Of a DNA stretch of 64,000 bases, positions 11,145-23,000 are shown in pieces. The stretch lies in NCBI GenBank assembly GCA_012931725.1, contig CM022948.1:67120423-67184422 (forward strand), written 5' to 3'. The notes under the pieces are model-generated. The model did not search any database. It was not told the DNA's origin and worked only from the letters and a program-made list of their open reading frames with translations. Source of the DNA: Litsea cubeba. Lineage: Eukaryota > Streptophyta > Magnoliopsida > Laurales > Lauraceae. The number at the start of each line of letters is the position of its first letter. The stretch's first letter is position 1. The translations under genes and the position numbers were made by a program.

Positions 11145-13187
11145 TCATTGCAATGCATCAAACTCAATGGCCATAGCTGCTCTCCATTCCGGAGATTTGA
11201 GCGCCTGAGTATAGCAAGTTGGCTCAGCAGGGCCTAATGAAGATTGTAAAGCCTTGGGTAGTGGGTACCAAGTCACCATAAGTGTCTTTGGTTTCTTGGG
11301 TTTATAAATGCCATCCATTGAGCGGGTCTGCATAGTATGTGGTCTCTGTGGTTCTGTTAAAGATGAGGCGGGTGCCGGCCTAGTGTCCACTTGTATGGGA
11401 CGTGGGACAAGAGCTAGTTGGTCATTGGAGATGACTTGCTCTGAAGGATTGGTTAAGTGCTGAATAGAGCTGGATTGTCCATCATGACGTGGTTTGCTTG
11501 TAGAGTACCGGCGTCGCAATGTGGCAGAGGATGAGGGCGATGCACTTGTAGTAGGTAGCAAAGCCTCCGCATGTGATGTACGTGCTGTCGTGAGCTCTTT
11601 TGAACTTGGGGTGTCAACATGAGTTAGCACAAGTGTCACCATGGGGCTTGACATTGTAGACTCAGGTTGGAGTGTTATCCTAGTAGTCCTAATTAGTTGT
11701 GCTCCAACAATAGAGATCATGCCCATGTCTATATTTGACATGGTACTTCTAAGCATATTTGTGGGCATTGTCGTAGCCTGAGATGGTTGGACAGATGTGA
11801 ACACTTGTGAGTGACCCAATACCACTTGCTCTTCTGAAGAGGGTTCTTTTTGGTTTGTGACAGAATTATTGGGCATGGTAAAGGGGTAGACCATTTCATC
11901 AAATACCACATGGTGAGACATGTAAATACGATTAGTCATAGGGTCCAAACATTTATATCCTTTGTAATTCCAACTATAGCCAATGAAAACACATGGAATG
12001 GTACGAAAAGACAATTTGTTGTTGTTACAAGGCCGAATATAAGGAAAACAAGCACAACCAAAGGTGCGCAAGACTGTATAGTCAGGCTTTCTTTGGAATA
12101 AGATTTCATATGGAGAGAGACCTTTAATAACAGGAGTAGGCAATCTATTGATAAGAAAAACAGCAGTGTCAAAAGCCACATCCCAATATGACAAGGGAAT
12201 ACCAGATTGAGCCAAGAGAGCTAATCCAGTTTCAACTATGTGGCGATGTTTTCTTTCTGCCAGTCCATTTTGTTGAGGTGTGTGTGGGCAAGAAATTCGG
12301 TGGGAACTGCCATGTTGAGATAAATATTTTTTAAAGTTATTGCTAGTAAATTCCTCACCTCCATCTGATTGAAGGGATTTAATTTTTCTATCAAACATGT
12401 TTTCAACAAGTGCTTTAAAGCTCACAAACACATCAAAAACTTGTGACTTAAACTGAAGAGGAAATATCCAACAGTATCTACTGTAATCATCAATAAAAAT
12501 AACATAAAACCTACAACCACTAATTGTAGATTTGGTGGTATAGCCCCAAACATATGTATGAACTAAATGTAACGGAGAAGTAGAAATAGATAAAGAAAGC
12601 TGAAATGGTAACCTGGAACTTTTTCCTAGCTGACATGCAGTGCAAAGATTAGAAAGTTTAGATGACCCACTAAGAGAGAGAGAAGATGCAAACTTTTGGA
12701 GAACTTGAGAGGAGGGATGTCCCAGCCGGTGATGCCAAATGGAGCTAGAGACACGAGTGCTACTGAAGGCGGAAGGAGACGCGGACAAGCTATGTTGAAG
12801 GTCCAAAGAGAGATGTAGTGGGTACAGGCCATTACTGATCTTGCCTTGGTAAAGGATCTTCTCCGACTTGTTTTCCTTGACATAAAAACCAGAGGAATTA
12901 AACACAAAGTAACAATCATTGTCTTTAGTAAACTGTGAAACAGAAAAAAGATTTTGTGAAATAGATGGAACATGAAGAATATTATGAAGAGCGACAGTAC
13001 GACCATGAGATAAACATGTAGTGGAACCAATGTTAGAGATAGGTAGCCCCTTACCATTACCCAAAGTCAGATTGTCCATACCAGCATAGTCAATGTGAGC
13101 TGCTAGATTTTCCAAATCAGAGGTCACATGGTTGGTTGCTCCCGTATCTGTAAACCAGGTTGTATCACCTTGTTTTGCGGCAACCAT
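11145..13187 (-). pseudogene. Copia protease and integrase region
   Basis: A 680-codon open stretch. The aspartic protease motif is WFTDTGATNH near the start. GAG-pre-integrase WHHRLGHPS is followed by a C..C pair (CTACQLGK), forming the HHCC zinc site. In the integrase core the first catalytic Asp, expected in VH(S/T)DVWG, is Tyr (codon at 12552-12554, reading VHTYVWG). The second Asp (SDGGEEF) and the Glu (NGLAERKHR) remain. Loss of one D,D-35-E residue should abolish strand transfer. A Ser/Thr/Pro-rich linker runs into the RT domain. Confidence 0.92.
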
Positions 13188-14127
13188 GGCTTTTAGCTTC
13201 GCTGGAGGTTGGCCCTTGAAATGAGAGGTCTAACCGATGAAAGCAATCCAAAGTCGAATGTCCAACACGGTTACATATCTGACAAGAAGCAGATTGAGCA
13301 GATTTGTTGTTTTGAGATGAATTGGGGTTATGAGAGGATCCACTCCGTGCATTTTGACGACCACTACCATGGCCACGATTATTAGAACGTCCGCCATGAG
13401 AGTTGGAACGGCCTTGTGTAGTGGTGGTGGTGTATAGAGCGGTAGCCGGTTGCTCTATGGTAGGAGTAGAATGATGCAACTCCAACCCTAGTTCAAATGT
13501 AAGAAGTTAGCCAAATAATTCTTCAAAGGAAATCGGTGTTTCCCTATTTGCAATGGAAGTATGAACAGAGTCATACTCAGGGCCTAACCCATTCAGAATT
13601 TGGTTACAAAGATCATATTCTGTAACCGGTTGAGCAATGGCCTCTAGAGCATCTGCTATGATTTTCATTTTGTCCAAGTAGTCGGTCACGAACATACCTC
13701 CCTTTTTAAGGCTCTGAAATTGTTGCTTTAATTGCAACACACGTGTCCGAGACTGAATCAAATGCAATTTCTCCAGTCGTTGCCACACCTCACGGGAAGA
13801 CTGGAGGCCAACGACCCTTTGAAGAACGGGGGTCGTAAGAGTTGCAGTTATCCACAACAAAACAAGTGAATCTTGTTCAACCCAAAGCTCAAATGCGAGG
13901 TTGAGTTTGGTGGTTATTTGACCATCCTTATCACGGAGAAACTGTGCCGGGCATTCAGCTGAACCATCAAAATATTTGAGCAATCTATTTGTTCGAAGAA
14001 TAGAAACAAATTGACTTTTCCACAGCAAATAATTGTCCCGGTCTAATTTGATTGAAATCAAACTAGCAATATTAGAAATAGAGATTGTTCCTGACAAGAG
14101 GTGAGGTGTTGAACTTGTACCAGCCAT
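13165..14127 (-). pseudogene. Copia gag with zinc knuckle
   Basis: The likely start is the ATG at 14127 (MAGTSSTPH), because the upstream in-frame residues look like leader. LDRDNYLLWKSQF and the region ending ILNGLGPEYDSV are typical copia gag (UBN2-type). A stop at 13507-13509 interrupts it, and the same frame resumes into a Gln/Asn/Ser/Gly-rich linker and a CCHC knuckle (CQICNRVGHSTLDC). A frameshift near 13190 separates it from protease. Confidence 0.9.
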
Positions 14128-14336
14128 TAAAGAAAACAATATGGAAAATAAAAGCAAGAAGAATGCAACACCAGATGTGTGTTGACAGATCTGACGACGA
14201 ATGACGAACCAGGCAGCGGGTTGTTGCACGTCAGCACACTGTTGCACTTGTTTATGCCCAGCACCAATGAAAGTTGATGTAAGGGCTGATATAAATGGGT
14301 CTCGTCAGGATGACAAATGTAGAGAAAGGATCATTA

Positions 14337-14348
14337 GCTCTGATACTA
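14337..14348 (-). promoter_or_regulatory. Primer-binding site, tRNA-iMet type
   Basis: On the minus strand TAGTATCAGAGC follows the 5' LTR directly. The plant initiator-tRNA complement is TGGTATCAGAGC, so there is one mismatch. Confidence 0.9.
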
Positions 14349-14567
14349 TGAAAGGTGTTTATATTTTTCACACACCCTTTGATATTTTGATTCAGTATAT
14401 ATAATACAAGAGGATACATAAGTTTGAATTCAAAATACAAATACAATTCATGCTTAGCCAAACTGATAAGATTAAACTGTGCTTAGCAGATGAGATAAGA
14501 GTGATCTTTATCTCTGTAGATGAACAAATCTTATCTCTGTGGATAAGTGGGACCAGGTATGTTATCA
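14349..14567 (-). repeat. Copia 5' LTR
   Basis: 219 bp, the partner of 9475-9686. A TATATATAAT stretch near 14395 is present in both LTRs, but its role as promoter is unproven. Confidence 0.95.
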
Positions 14568-15070
14568 AATTTGGGGTCTAAATCCAAGCAAGAAAAGCGT
14601 TTCCCATACCCTAAACCCTGGATTAACACATACCTATCAAAGTTTTCTTTCTTTGGGGCTTTTGTGGTTTAGATGGCAATGGTTTTGAACTTAATCACTG
14701 AGAAGAAAAGAAGTTTTAGATGGACATATATTGTGGAAGAAGAGCAGGAAAGTGCGATCAGAGGTTCATGGAAAAAGGATTAGAGAGAGTTGAGTAGAGC
14801 TGTTAAGGGAGGGAGGAATAGAGAAAGATGAGTAGAAATGGGAGGAAAGAGGTAGCAATGTTGAGAGAAAGGGGAGTTAAAAAATTAGGTCAAGAAAATC
14901 TATATAATAAGGGAGCTTAGTTTTTGAATCCCCCATATTTTGGACCATTGGATTTATGTACATAAATCCTAGGGATATTTTGGACCCTTGAATTTAAGAG
15001 GGGAATGAAAAAACGGCTAAAAGTTGGAGAAATTTATAAGTCTTTGTCATCCCCATCAAAAGCACGTTCA
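14568..15070. other. Intergenic, no gene recognised
   Basis: AT-rich sequence with purine-rich runs. A segment at 14911-14974 recurs at 15345-15409 (GGGAGCTYAGTTTTTGAAT...CCTAGGG), so the area is built from dispersed direct repeats. Confidence 0.55.
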
Positions 15071-15240
15071 CATCTTGGTTTGTACGGCGCAAAAAGGAAT
15101 AGCAAGTTTGACATCTTGGTTTGTACGGCGCAAAAAGGGGCAGCAAGTTTGAGTTATTTACAGTATTGTCATCCGTTCATCTTGGTTTGTACGGCGCAAA
15201 AGGGGCAGCAAGTTTGAGTTATTTACAGTATTGTCATCCC
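15071..15240. repeat. Direct repeats with TTTGTACGGCGCAAA core
   Basis: CATCTTGGTTTGTACGGCGC occurs at 15071, 15112 and 15178, spaced 41 and 66 bp. The last two copies share a longer 66-bp unit ending in TTATTTACAGTATTGTCATCC-like sequence. The core is an imperfect palindrome. Confidence 0.75.
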
Positions 15241-15411
15241 TTCTTCATTTAAAAAAAAAAACAAGAGTGTTTACTTTCTTATTGTTCTGTCATTGATCAA
15301 AAAGGTGTCAAAAGCAAAAATAAAAATAAAAAATTCTTTTGTAAGGGAGCTCAGTTTTTGAATTCCCCATATTTTGGACCTTGGATTTATATACATAAAT
15401 CCTAGGGCTGA

Positions 15412-15509
15412 GGTTAAGAGGAAAGGGGTTGAGAGGTTTAAGGGGGTTTGAGAGTCCAGAGATTAAGAGGAAAGGGGTTGAGGGGTTTAAGGGGGTTTGA
15501 GAGTTCAGA
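15412..15509. repeat. 49-bp tandem duplication
   Basis: Two adjacent copies (15412-15460, 15461-15509) of a G-rich unit beginning GRTTAAGAGGAAAGGGGTTG, differing at a few bases. The strand is strongly purine-biased. Confidence 0.8.
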
Positions 15510-15812
15510 GATCTGGGACACTACTTCCCCAGATCCCTGGACTCTTTCTCCTTTATCCGGGTGACGGGTCAAGGAGTCTGGACTAGGTCTGGGGTTAGGT
15601 TCAGGTTAGATGAGTTTGGGTTGATTTGGATTCGAATTGATTTGGGCTAGAGTTTGATGGGTTAGATTGGGTCAGGTTCAGGTCAGGTTTGACGGGTTTA
15701 GTTAAGGGCCCAATCAGGGTCTGGATCAGAGGTTTGGGGCACAAAAGGTGGGCTGCAATGGGGTCCGGTCTGGGCAATAATCATTGAGACCCAGGTTTCG
15801 CAGATTTTGATC

Positions 15813-16083
15813 CGCCCGTCGAATTTCAAAGTTCTATATATGGATGGAAATCCCTCGATGAGTAGATCGCGATGAGCCGACTTTCGGAGCGATCAAGGGT
15901 CGAGAAGTGATAGGTAATTTTTCAGGTGGGCACCCCGGGGGTGCGGGACCTGCTATTATGATTTTTGACCCGCCCGTCGAATCTCGAAGTTCTATATATG
16001 GACGAAAAGCCCTCGACGAACAGATTGCAATGAGCCAATCCATAGGGCAATCAGAGGTCTAGGAGTAATAGGTGATCTTTGAC
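15813..16083. repeat. 158-bp period diverged repeat
   Basis: CGCCCGTCGAAT...GTTCTATATATGGA...CCCTCGA at 15813 recurs at 15971 with about 80% visual similarity through the ATAGGTRATYTTT ends. It may be part of an old LTR. Confidence 0.65.
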
Positions 16084-17507
16084 TCGGGACATAATCGGGA
16101 CATTCTTTAAATAGGGTGGACCGAATTACCCCTCATAGGGTGCCAAAATTCAGGTTAGTTATTAGGTGGTCAAAAGAAGAGTAATTAGATTTAGTTGTGC
16201 TCAGAACATGGTGCGCCGTGCCTTCAGGTATGGACAATCACTAGTATATATAATCTTAGCACAGGAGATGTACCACTTAAGTTTAAAAAAAAGGGTGTCT
16301 TGAAAAATGAGCAGATGCAATTTTATTTTGCAATGGCCAAGGGATCAATTGATGGACATGTCCGAGAATGTTTAATTCCAGCGAAGGAAGACTTGTTTGG
16401 TTTTCATTTTTTTCCCTCTTGCGACGTATTTATAAAATCCTTCCCTCTCTATCTCCCCTTTTCTCTATCACTCTAGGTTTTCTCTCTCATAAAATGCCTG
16501 CCCAAATAAGTTTTTTTTTTTCATTCATTTTTAGGAGAAACATTTCCAGCATGATGCCAAACAGGTTTGCTAAATTTAGGGGTAGCAAAATCTAACTTAA
16601 CCCACTGTTCCATCTCACATTTAACCCGCATATCCCGACATGTATGTTATGCAGGTCGAACACAGGTTAAGCAAAACTGACCATTAAAGTTCTTCTTTTC
16701 TTGAGATGTCTGTCATTGGCCGACTCTAATTTTCAGTTTTATTCATCCATACATGCAAATATAATTTTTACAGACTCCAAGTTTTTTTTAGCTCATTTTT
16801 ATGAAAATCTTAGTGGCCCCACCAGTTTAAGCCCCTCAACTGCATTTTCCTCTTCTTCTTTTTTTCTTATCATCGCCGAAGCCCTGTCTTGACTATGTTG
16901 GATCAATTAAATGAATTTTATTTCACCATTACAGCGCATTACTTGCACTTATTTACATCTATCCTTACTTCTTCTATAAGTGTTTTCACTACTCCCCTTT
17001 CAACGTTAGATTTTATTTTTAGAACTTTAGTTATATTTAATGTCAATATGATGAGCGATCACTTTCAAAACACATAATTCAACTTTTATTTTTATTAATT
17101 CTAATCATATTTTATTATCAAATTAATCATTTTAGGTCATGTTTTGTGACCAAGTCCTCAAGGAAAAGTTTTTTATTTTTTACAAAGTCGAAGAAAACCC
17201 ACGTTTGACAATTGTAGATCATTGAGGACTTGGATCAATGAACATGGTCATTTTTTAGGATTTTCAAGTCCAACTTCCCTCGATAGGATTTGAAAATCAA
17301 CTTTTGTGGATTTGCATTCTGAAACCATTTTTTCAGCTTTATACATTGTTGTGCATCGATATCAATATAAAGCCCTCAATGAGGATTCCCTGTTTCATGG
17401 ATAAGTGAGAATACTTAGATCAGCAAATTCCTCACCTGTTATCAAACATGCTCTTGAAATTAGTAATTTGACTCTCTCTTATTGTAGTAAAAAAAAAGAG
17501 GAAATTA
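16084..17507. other. Intergenic, no gene recognised
   Basis: AT-rich, with poly-T and pyrimidine runs (near 16500 and 16850) and short spurious open frames. No domain, LTR pair or inverted repeat was seen. Confidence 0.55.
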
Positions 17508-18445
17508 CCATAAAATCATCTTAGACATCAGGTGCACCAAAAAGGCCCGCATAATCCATCTGTAACAATAAAGGCCCTCCCGCCAATTTTCTCTTTTGCT
17601 TGAGTGGTGATATCGGTGCTCGTTTCAGGTGAGTGACGGTATCATATTCTCGTCTCGTCTCTCTACTCCATTTCTTGCCGAACACACCACCCTCAACACC
17701 TCAATCCAACCACCCATCCCTTTTTTTTTCCTTCTCACACCATCCATCTTCATCTTCACCTTACACAGACAGAACCCATCACTGCAACTCCCCACCTTGT
17801 ACATCCGAACCCATCCCCATTTGCCTCTAAGGCCAAGGAATGCGAGGAGGAGACTGGTGCACTTTCTTTGCCACATCTCCAAGTTTTTCCATTTGTAACT
17901 CTTGCAAGGCAAAACTCCTTGATGCTTTTACATTCTATCCACAAAAATTCAGATAAATGATTCATCAATCAACAGTAACCATAAAAACCATCGATTAAAA
18001 ACCAATATCACTCATATTTTAAGAAAATAAAAGAACAAAAAATTTGAGAAAAGGGTTAATATGGGTATGCATCTGTTCATTAATTTATTAATTAACGCTG
18101 TCAATTTTTTTTTACTGCGTGTCCCAAGCCCGGTAAAGGAGGACGGGTAGGTTGACAACGAACGTAAAAATTTATAACAACCCAAACAAACAACTATATT
18201 GTTGATATCGAGGAAGCATCCTAGCCATGGATTCCAAATAGACTTGGAACAAAAAACAAATAAATAAAAATAGAATGATGAAGGTGTCAAGGGTAGTCGG
18301 TTGGGCAAGAAACGGAGTGAGGAGATGGAGAAAATGGAGGGAGAAGAGGAAAAAAGAAGATAGATGATGTCATCTCTCAATCAAAAGTGAAAATATGCTC
18401 GTGGGCATTTTTGGCGCACCACATCTAAGGTGATTTTTTAAGTAA
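17508..18445. mobile_element. Candidate TIR element (Mutator-like?)
   Basis: The ends are diverged inverted repeats of about 50 bp: the left end reads ATCTTAGACATCAGGTGCACC followed by an A-run, GGCCCGC, and the reverse complement of the right end reads ACCTTAGAT-GTGGTGCGCC then AAAAATGCCCAC. No clean target duplication was found in the A-rich left flank. The interior holds a C/T-rich stretch (17690-17830) with open frames on both strands that I do not recognise and no transposase, so it would be non-autonomous. Confidence 0.4.
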
Positions 18446-19780
18446 TTCTCACTTTAAATATTTAAACAATAGTAACTTACAATTTGCTAATTAAAACAAT
18501 TGAGGCCGGTTTGGGGCTTGGGCTTAACATTTAGATATGAAAATCAAGTCTGAGCCGCATTTTAGGCCCGAATGTAAGCAAGCTAGCCTCACCCTAGCTT
18601 GTCCCATTAGCACGCCTAGTTCTACTATCAATTCCATGTCATACTCATTTCCAAACTGCACGTTACACCATAGAACTCAGTAGAGTAACTCATTCTATGA
18701 ATAGAAATTTTGCGGACTCAATGCTTTATGAGCTTTGGCTTGACTCAAGTTAACCCAGTCAAGACTTGGCTTAGTAGGCCAAAAAAAAAAAAAAAAATCA
18801 AAATCAATTAAGATTATCAAAATAAGCCCGCTCTTAGCACGACCAATATAATCTAATACTATCAATATAATTCATATACTATAAAAAAAAATCTATAAAC
18901 AATGATATCCAAAGTCAATGACCAAGAGACCTCTTCACTGCCAGCTATCTCTTCTAATGCCTTGACAAAAACTACTTCAACACAACCCATGGTCAAATTG
19001 GTGGATTGAAGCTACACTTGGAAAGCCCAACATGATTCATGTTTAGATTATTCAATTCGAACCAACTACAACTTCTGCTATTATTACAAATGTTGAAATC
19101 CTACCAACCTTGATAGAATTTTATCAGTCTAAAAGTTAGATAATATGACGCCACTACAATTATTAAAATAGTTCGTCCTAATTCATTTGGTGTTTGATCC
19201 ATGAGGCAATATAAGGTGGTTGTTCGCTATTGGCATTTACAAATTTCGAACCTTCAATGGCAAGGTTAATTTCAAGCATGATAGACTGTAAAGAACCTCT
19301 CATTTATTTATATTTCAAATTCATCTCATCTAGGTTCTGGGTCCATATAGGTCCCGACCCATGAACCTGACATATGAGTCTTTTATATTGTAAATTATAC
19401 ATAAAAATTAACACTTTTTTTTAACATTTTTATGTATAATACTGGAGGCAGTAGACTTGATGCACTGTTATGAGCTGAATAATATGCTTATTTTAAGAAA
19501 AATTTAAAAAATAAAGAGAAATTAGAACCGATTTTGAAAATAGATTCCAATCCTCCATGTGGACCCGATTCTGAAACCAAATCTAGGTTTTCCTATCAAA
19601 ACGAATATAAGAAGAATTCTCAAATATATCAGGTGAATTACCAGGGAATTTAGGATATAAGTCCAATCATTTCAAAAATAAAAAGATTCCAATCAAATCT
19701 TCAAACCCAAGAGAGCCCTGTGTTTAAGAAATATGAGTTATTGAATCAGTATAAACACTAATTCTCCATTGAAGGGGACG
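18446..19780. other. Intergenic, no gene recognised
   Basis: AT-rich sequence with an A-run at 18781-18797 and many stops. Nothing recognisable. Confidence 0.55.
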
Positions 19781-20456
19781 AAAATATTTTGACTTGATCT
19801 TTGTAAGATCTGATTTTGATTGATCAGCGGCCGAGCAGATTGGCTCTAGTTGGCGATGGAGATTTCCCTTATTCTGGTTGTCTTGAGCAGATCTTCCTAC
19901 CTGTTGTAAGTGCTGATTTTGAATTGGTCAGCTGGTGAGCTGATCAGTTCAGCTCGGTAATGTTAGCTAGGAAATGTCATCTTGATAATGGCATCTCGGT
20001 AATGTCATCTCGGTAAAGGAACTGCTGATCGGTTCAGCTCGGCAATGGAGATGCTGATCGGTTCAGCTCGGTAATGGAGACGCTGAGCAGGTCAGCTCGG
20101 CAGGTCAGCTCGGCTTATCTCTGCTCGGCAACGGAGACCTCCCTCCTTCTTCTTGACCTGAATAGAGTGAAGACTCTGTTTGTTTTCCTTCTTCTCGGAT
20201 CTGAATCGATCTTCTTACCTGTATTAAAAGCAAACCATCATAAGAGCTCGATCGGGTGGTCCGACCGAGGACTCTCCGATGCTTAAGTTAGCCTCTGGAA
20301 CTTTGTTCTCGTTCTGATTAGAGTTTTGGTTCAGAACTTGCATACCTCTCCTTTCTCTTCTTTCTCCCTTATATCCTTTTTCTCTCTCTTTCTGCCATTC
20401 ATGGCTCCATTAATTCTCTTCATGCCCGCCATTAGTGATCATTCATTTCCCTCTTC
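19781..20456. repeat. LTR-like block with iterated CAGCTCGG
   Basis: GC-richer DNA in which a unit of about 30 bp (CTGATCGGTTCAGCTCGGYA followed by ATGGAGA) repeats between 20025 and 20100, with further GGTCAGCTCGG copies to 20115 and looser ones from 19915. A C/T-rich leader-like stretch follows (20340-20395). It resembles a retrotransposon LTR regulatory region, but no ends were identified. Confidence 0.5.
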
Positions 20457-20600
20457 ATGGTGATAACTGATAACGGATGGAGTTATTGCATCATAGGGGG
20501 CACTCCTTCAATTCATGTCCTTTAATTCTCTTTATGGTGATAGCTGATAACAAATGGAGTTATTGCATCATGGGGACACTCCTTTAATTCTCTTCATATT
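20457..20600. repeat. 77-bp tandem duplication
   Basis: ATGGTGATARCTGATAAC...GGAGTTATTGCATCAT starts at 20457 and again at 20534, with scattered differences. Confidence 0.8.
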
Positions 20601-21861
20601 CTTCCTCCTGGCGGGTTGGGTTGGTCCACTATGACCCAAGCCCAATCCAGCATTGAGTTCAGATTTTTACCCCCACAATCTTCACTGTTATAGAATATAT
20701 ATCAACCAAAGTTTTGTAGTGCTTCTTCAAACAGAAAGGATGGATTTACTAGTTCCACAACAAATCAGTAATTATCACAGTTCTAGAAATGAACCTGTTA
20801 TCTGATTGGCTTGATCATTGAGCTTCAGCAAAGCCGACTTTTTTTGACACAGATATATCACACCATGTGATAGCTTTTCACATATAATATATGAAAGCAT
20901 TACAATACCTAATCAAACATTCAAGTGGACCAATGAATGCACTAGGGAAAACCAACTCCGGGGTTGCTGAACTAAGTGAAAAAAAAAACCTTATGAGCGA
21001 GCAAGTATGAAAAACAAATTATGAGCGAGCAAGTAAAAGACAGTCCAAGGATAGCTTTAATAGAAAGGACAAAATCAAGCGCGTTTAAGATCATTTGGAT
21101 ATGTACGGAAAATTACAAATCGGCAAGCAATGACAATACTTCCTTAACCTCATAAGAAGTGCCTCTTAACCGATTGGTAAGAGGCGTCAATTCTTACTTG
21201 GTTGCACAGGGTTTAAACCTGGGCAGTCACCTTCCCTCACCCGAGGTCTACTTCCCTCACCAGAGGACTGAGGTCCCAAGCTCCCAGCCCCCTAAGCTGG
21301 GTACCAAGAAAAAAAAAACACTTTACTTACAACCTTTGTTTCATACTAAAAGCCTCATATGGATTCAGCAGGTTAGACGTGTAGGGTATGTTACTGATAC
21401 TACTGTTGCTGATTTCAGAAAAAATACAACCCATTCAGATGTCAAAACAACTGATCTATTGCTAATGTCTTAGAACATAGACACAATTCAGACAAGCAGA
21501 AAGAAAGATGGCTGCATGTCGAATTATACTGAAGCTAAATAAAACGTGGCCATTACTCCTTTAACTACATCTGGTTACCCTAGCTCAAGGTACAAGACAT
21601 CTATTAGGTTAAGTAACTGATAATTACAGACGAAAAAATGATGCTCAAAGACATGAAAGCTCATGATATTTAAATAAATGCATACTCAACCATTCACAAA
21701 ACATGCTTCCCTGATTATCAAAAGATAACAAAGCCCAAATTACAATATTCATGAAGCCAAGGTTCCAAAAAGGTGGTTGCAGAGACCAAAGCAAGAAACC
21801 TGGACACATCAACAACACAGAAAATATGTATCACACATCAGCATTCTGAAAATGAGCTGAT
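20601..21861. other. Intergenic, no gene recognised
   Basis: AT-rich. A 150-bp stretch at 21160-21310 (GGGTTTAAACCTGGGC) vaguely resembles tRNA-derived SINE sequence, but without a tail or target duplication I do not call it. Confidence 0.5.
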
Positions 21862-22178
21862 TAATACTTTAAGGAATTGAATGAATAAGATTTCTGCCAT
21901 AATTGGTTAAAAATGAAGACCAAAGGTGAATTTTCAAAGATAAATATCAAATAATGTTTCCTTCTAAGGAAAAAGAATCAAAGGAAGAAGGGAAATGAAT
22001 AACTAAGGGTGATGGTTGTTCATTTTCCATTTTTCTTTGATTCGATTTCCATATAACCATTTTTCTTTGATTCTATTTCCCCATAAGGAAATGTTATTTG
22101 ATTCCAATTTCTGAAAATGGTCTTCATTTTTATTAACTACTTATGGCATAAATCCTATGCATTCAATTCCTATGTATT
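21862..22178. mobile_element. MITE, family A copy 1
   Basis: The ends are inverted repeats of nearly 95 bp. The left arm reads AGGAATTGAATGAATAAGAT and continues through GCCATAAT, GGTTAA, AAATGAAGACC and TCAAATAATGTTTCC; the right arm is its reverse complement with about 80% similarity. A second copy of the family is at 34178-34446. There is no coding capacity. Exact ends and superfamily are unresolved. Confidence 0.7.
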
Positions 22179-22633
22179 TTAAAACAAACAAATAGAGGCT
22201 CTAAAGTTTTTCTTGAGCTTACAAAGTTCATGCTATACACATTGATGCATAGAAAAGACTTTCATTCTGTATCGACATGTACAGAATGACAGTTTTTTTT
22301 TTTTTTTTAAGATGTCTAGCATGTACACTTAAGCCTAAAAACAAACCATCCAAAATATCAGGAACTGTTGGATCTCTTCAAGTAACATGTGAGCATAGAT
22401 TAGAGTATTATAAGTGATGATTCAATAATTGCTGAGTCTATCCAGTCAGTCCACTGGCTTAAATGTAGTGTTTTAGAGTTACTGGCATGTTAAACAAAAT
22501 ATAGGTACAGGTATGTGACTAATATCTTCTTGTCAGTGGGTATAAGGCTACAACTAATAAGTTCTTGATAGTATGAAGTGCTCGTTATTAAGGAATTATA
22601 TATTCATGAATTCATTCACAACTTTGTTTAGAC
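22179..22633. other. Intergenic, no gene recognised
   Basis: AT-rich with a T-run at 22291-22308; no structure seen. Confidence 0.5.
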
Positions 22634-22778
22634 AAGTACCCAAAAGAAATTGGGAACATAGGGTTGTCCTTGTGGTTAAGCCAGCCCACTCCCACAGCTG
22701 CCTCTACCTGGAAGGGTAGCTTTCCTTCAGGTTTCCTGGCCACTAGGCCATTCCCCGCAAAGTACCCAAAAGAAATTG
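22634..22778 (-). mobile_element. Short SINE-like insertion with 19-bp TSD
   Basis: A perfect 19-bp direct repeat, AAGTACCCAAAAGAAATTG, is present at 22634-22652 and 22760-22778, flanking a 107-bp GC-richer insert (22653-22759). Long exact duplications of this kind are produced by LINE-driven retroposition. On the minus strand the insert starts TGCGGGGAATGGCCTAGTGG, which contains a tRNA-type box A (TGGCCTAGTGG). A clear box B and A-tail are absent, so it may be a truncated SINE or another retroposed RNA. Confidence 0.55.
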
Positions 22779-23000
22779 AAAACTTAAAAAATAGGACTCA
22801 AAAGATTGTGAGGAATGGCCCCCCAAATGTGGTAATCAGACAAAATAAAGTAATATAAAAAGAAGCAAATTGGCCAAAGCATTCAAATTGAAGAACTGAA
22901 AAAATAGCACCCAAATATTTTGAGGAATAGCCCCCAAATGGACTGAATCATATGAAATAAAGCAATTTGAAAAGAAGCAAATTGGCTAAAGTACTGACAA
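22775..23000. repeat. Diverged 113-bp tandem duplication
   Basis: Two copies (22775-22887, 22888-23000) share ATTGAARACTKAAAAAATAG, then GAGGAATRGCCCCC and AAAAAGAAGCAAATTGGC-type blocks at about 80% similarity. Confidence 0.7.

Larger units (their letters stand above)
9475..14567 (-). mobile_element. Ty1/copia LTR retrotransposon, full length, inactivated
   Basis: A complete element on the minus strand with LTRs at 9475-9686 and 14349-14567, TG...CA ends, and a perfect 5-bp target duplication AATTT (9470-9474 and 14568-14572). The order gag, zinc knuckle, protease, integrase, RT, RNase H is that of Ty1/copia. A tRNA-iMet-type primer site abuts the 5' LTR. The LTRs differ by four substitutions and two indels over about 212 aligned bases, so insertion was fairly recent. 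In-frame stops at about 13508, 11145 and 11142, frameshifts at about 13190 and 10300, and a lost integrase Asp make it non-autonomous. An Ale/Retrofit-like lineage is a guess. Confidence 0.95.

Noticed and set aside
15071..15240. CRISPR-like spacing of short repeats
   Set aside because: Plant nuclear DNA; only three copies with irregular spacing and related spacers.
21159..21310. Possible tRNA-derived SINE
   Set aside because: A box-B-like GGTTTAAACC alone, without box A, tail or target duplication.
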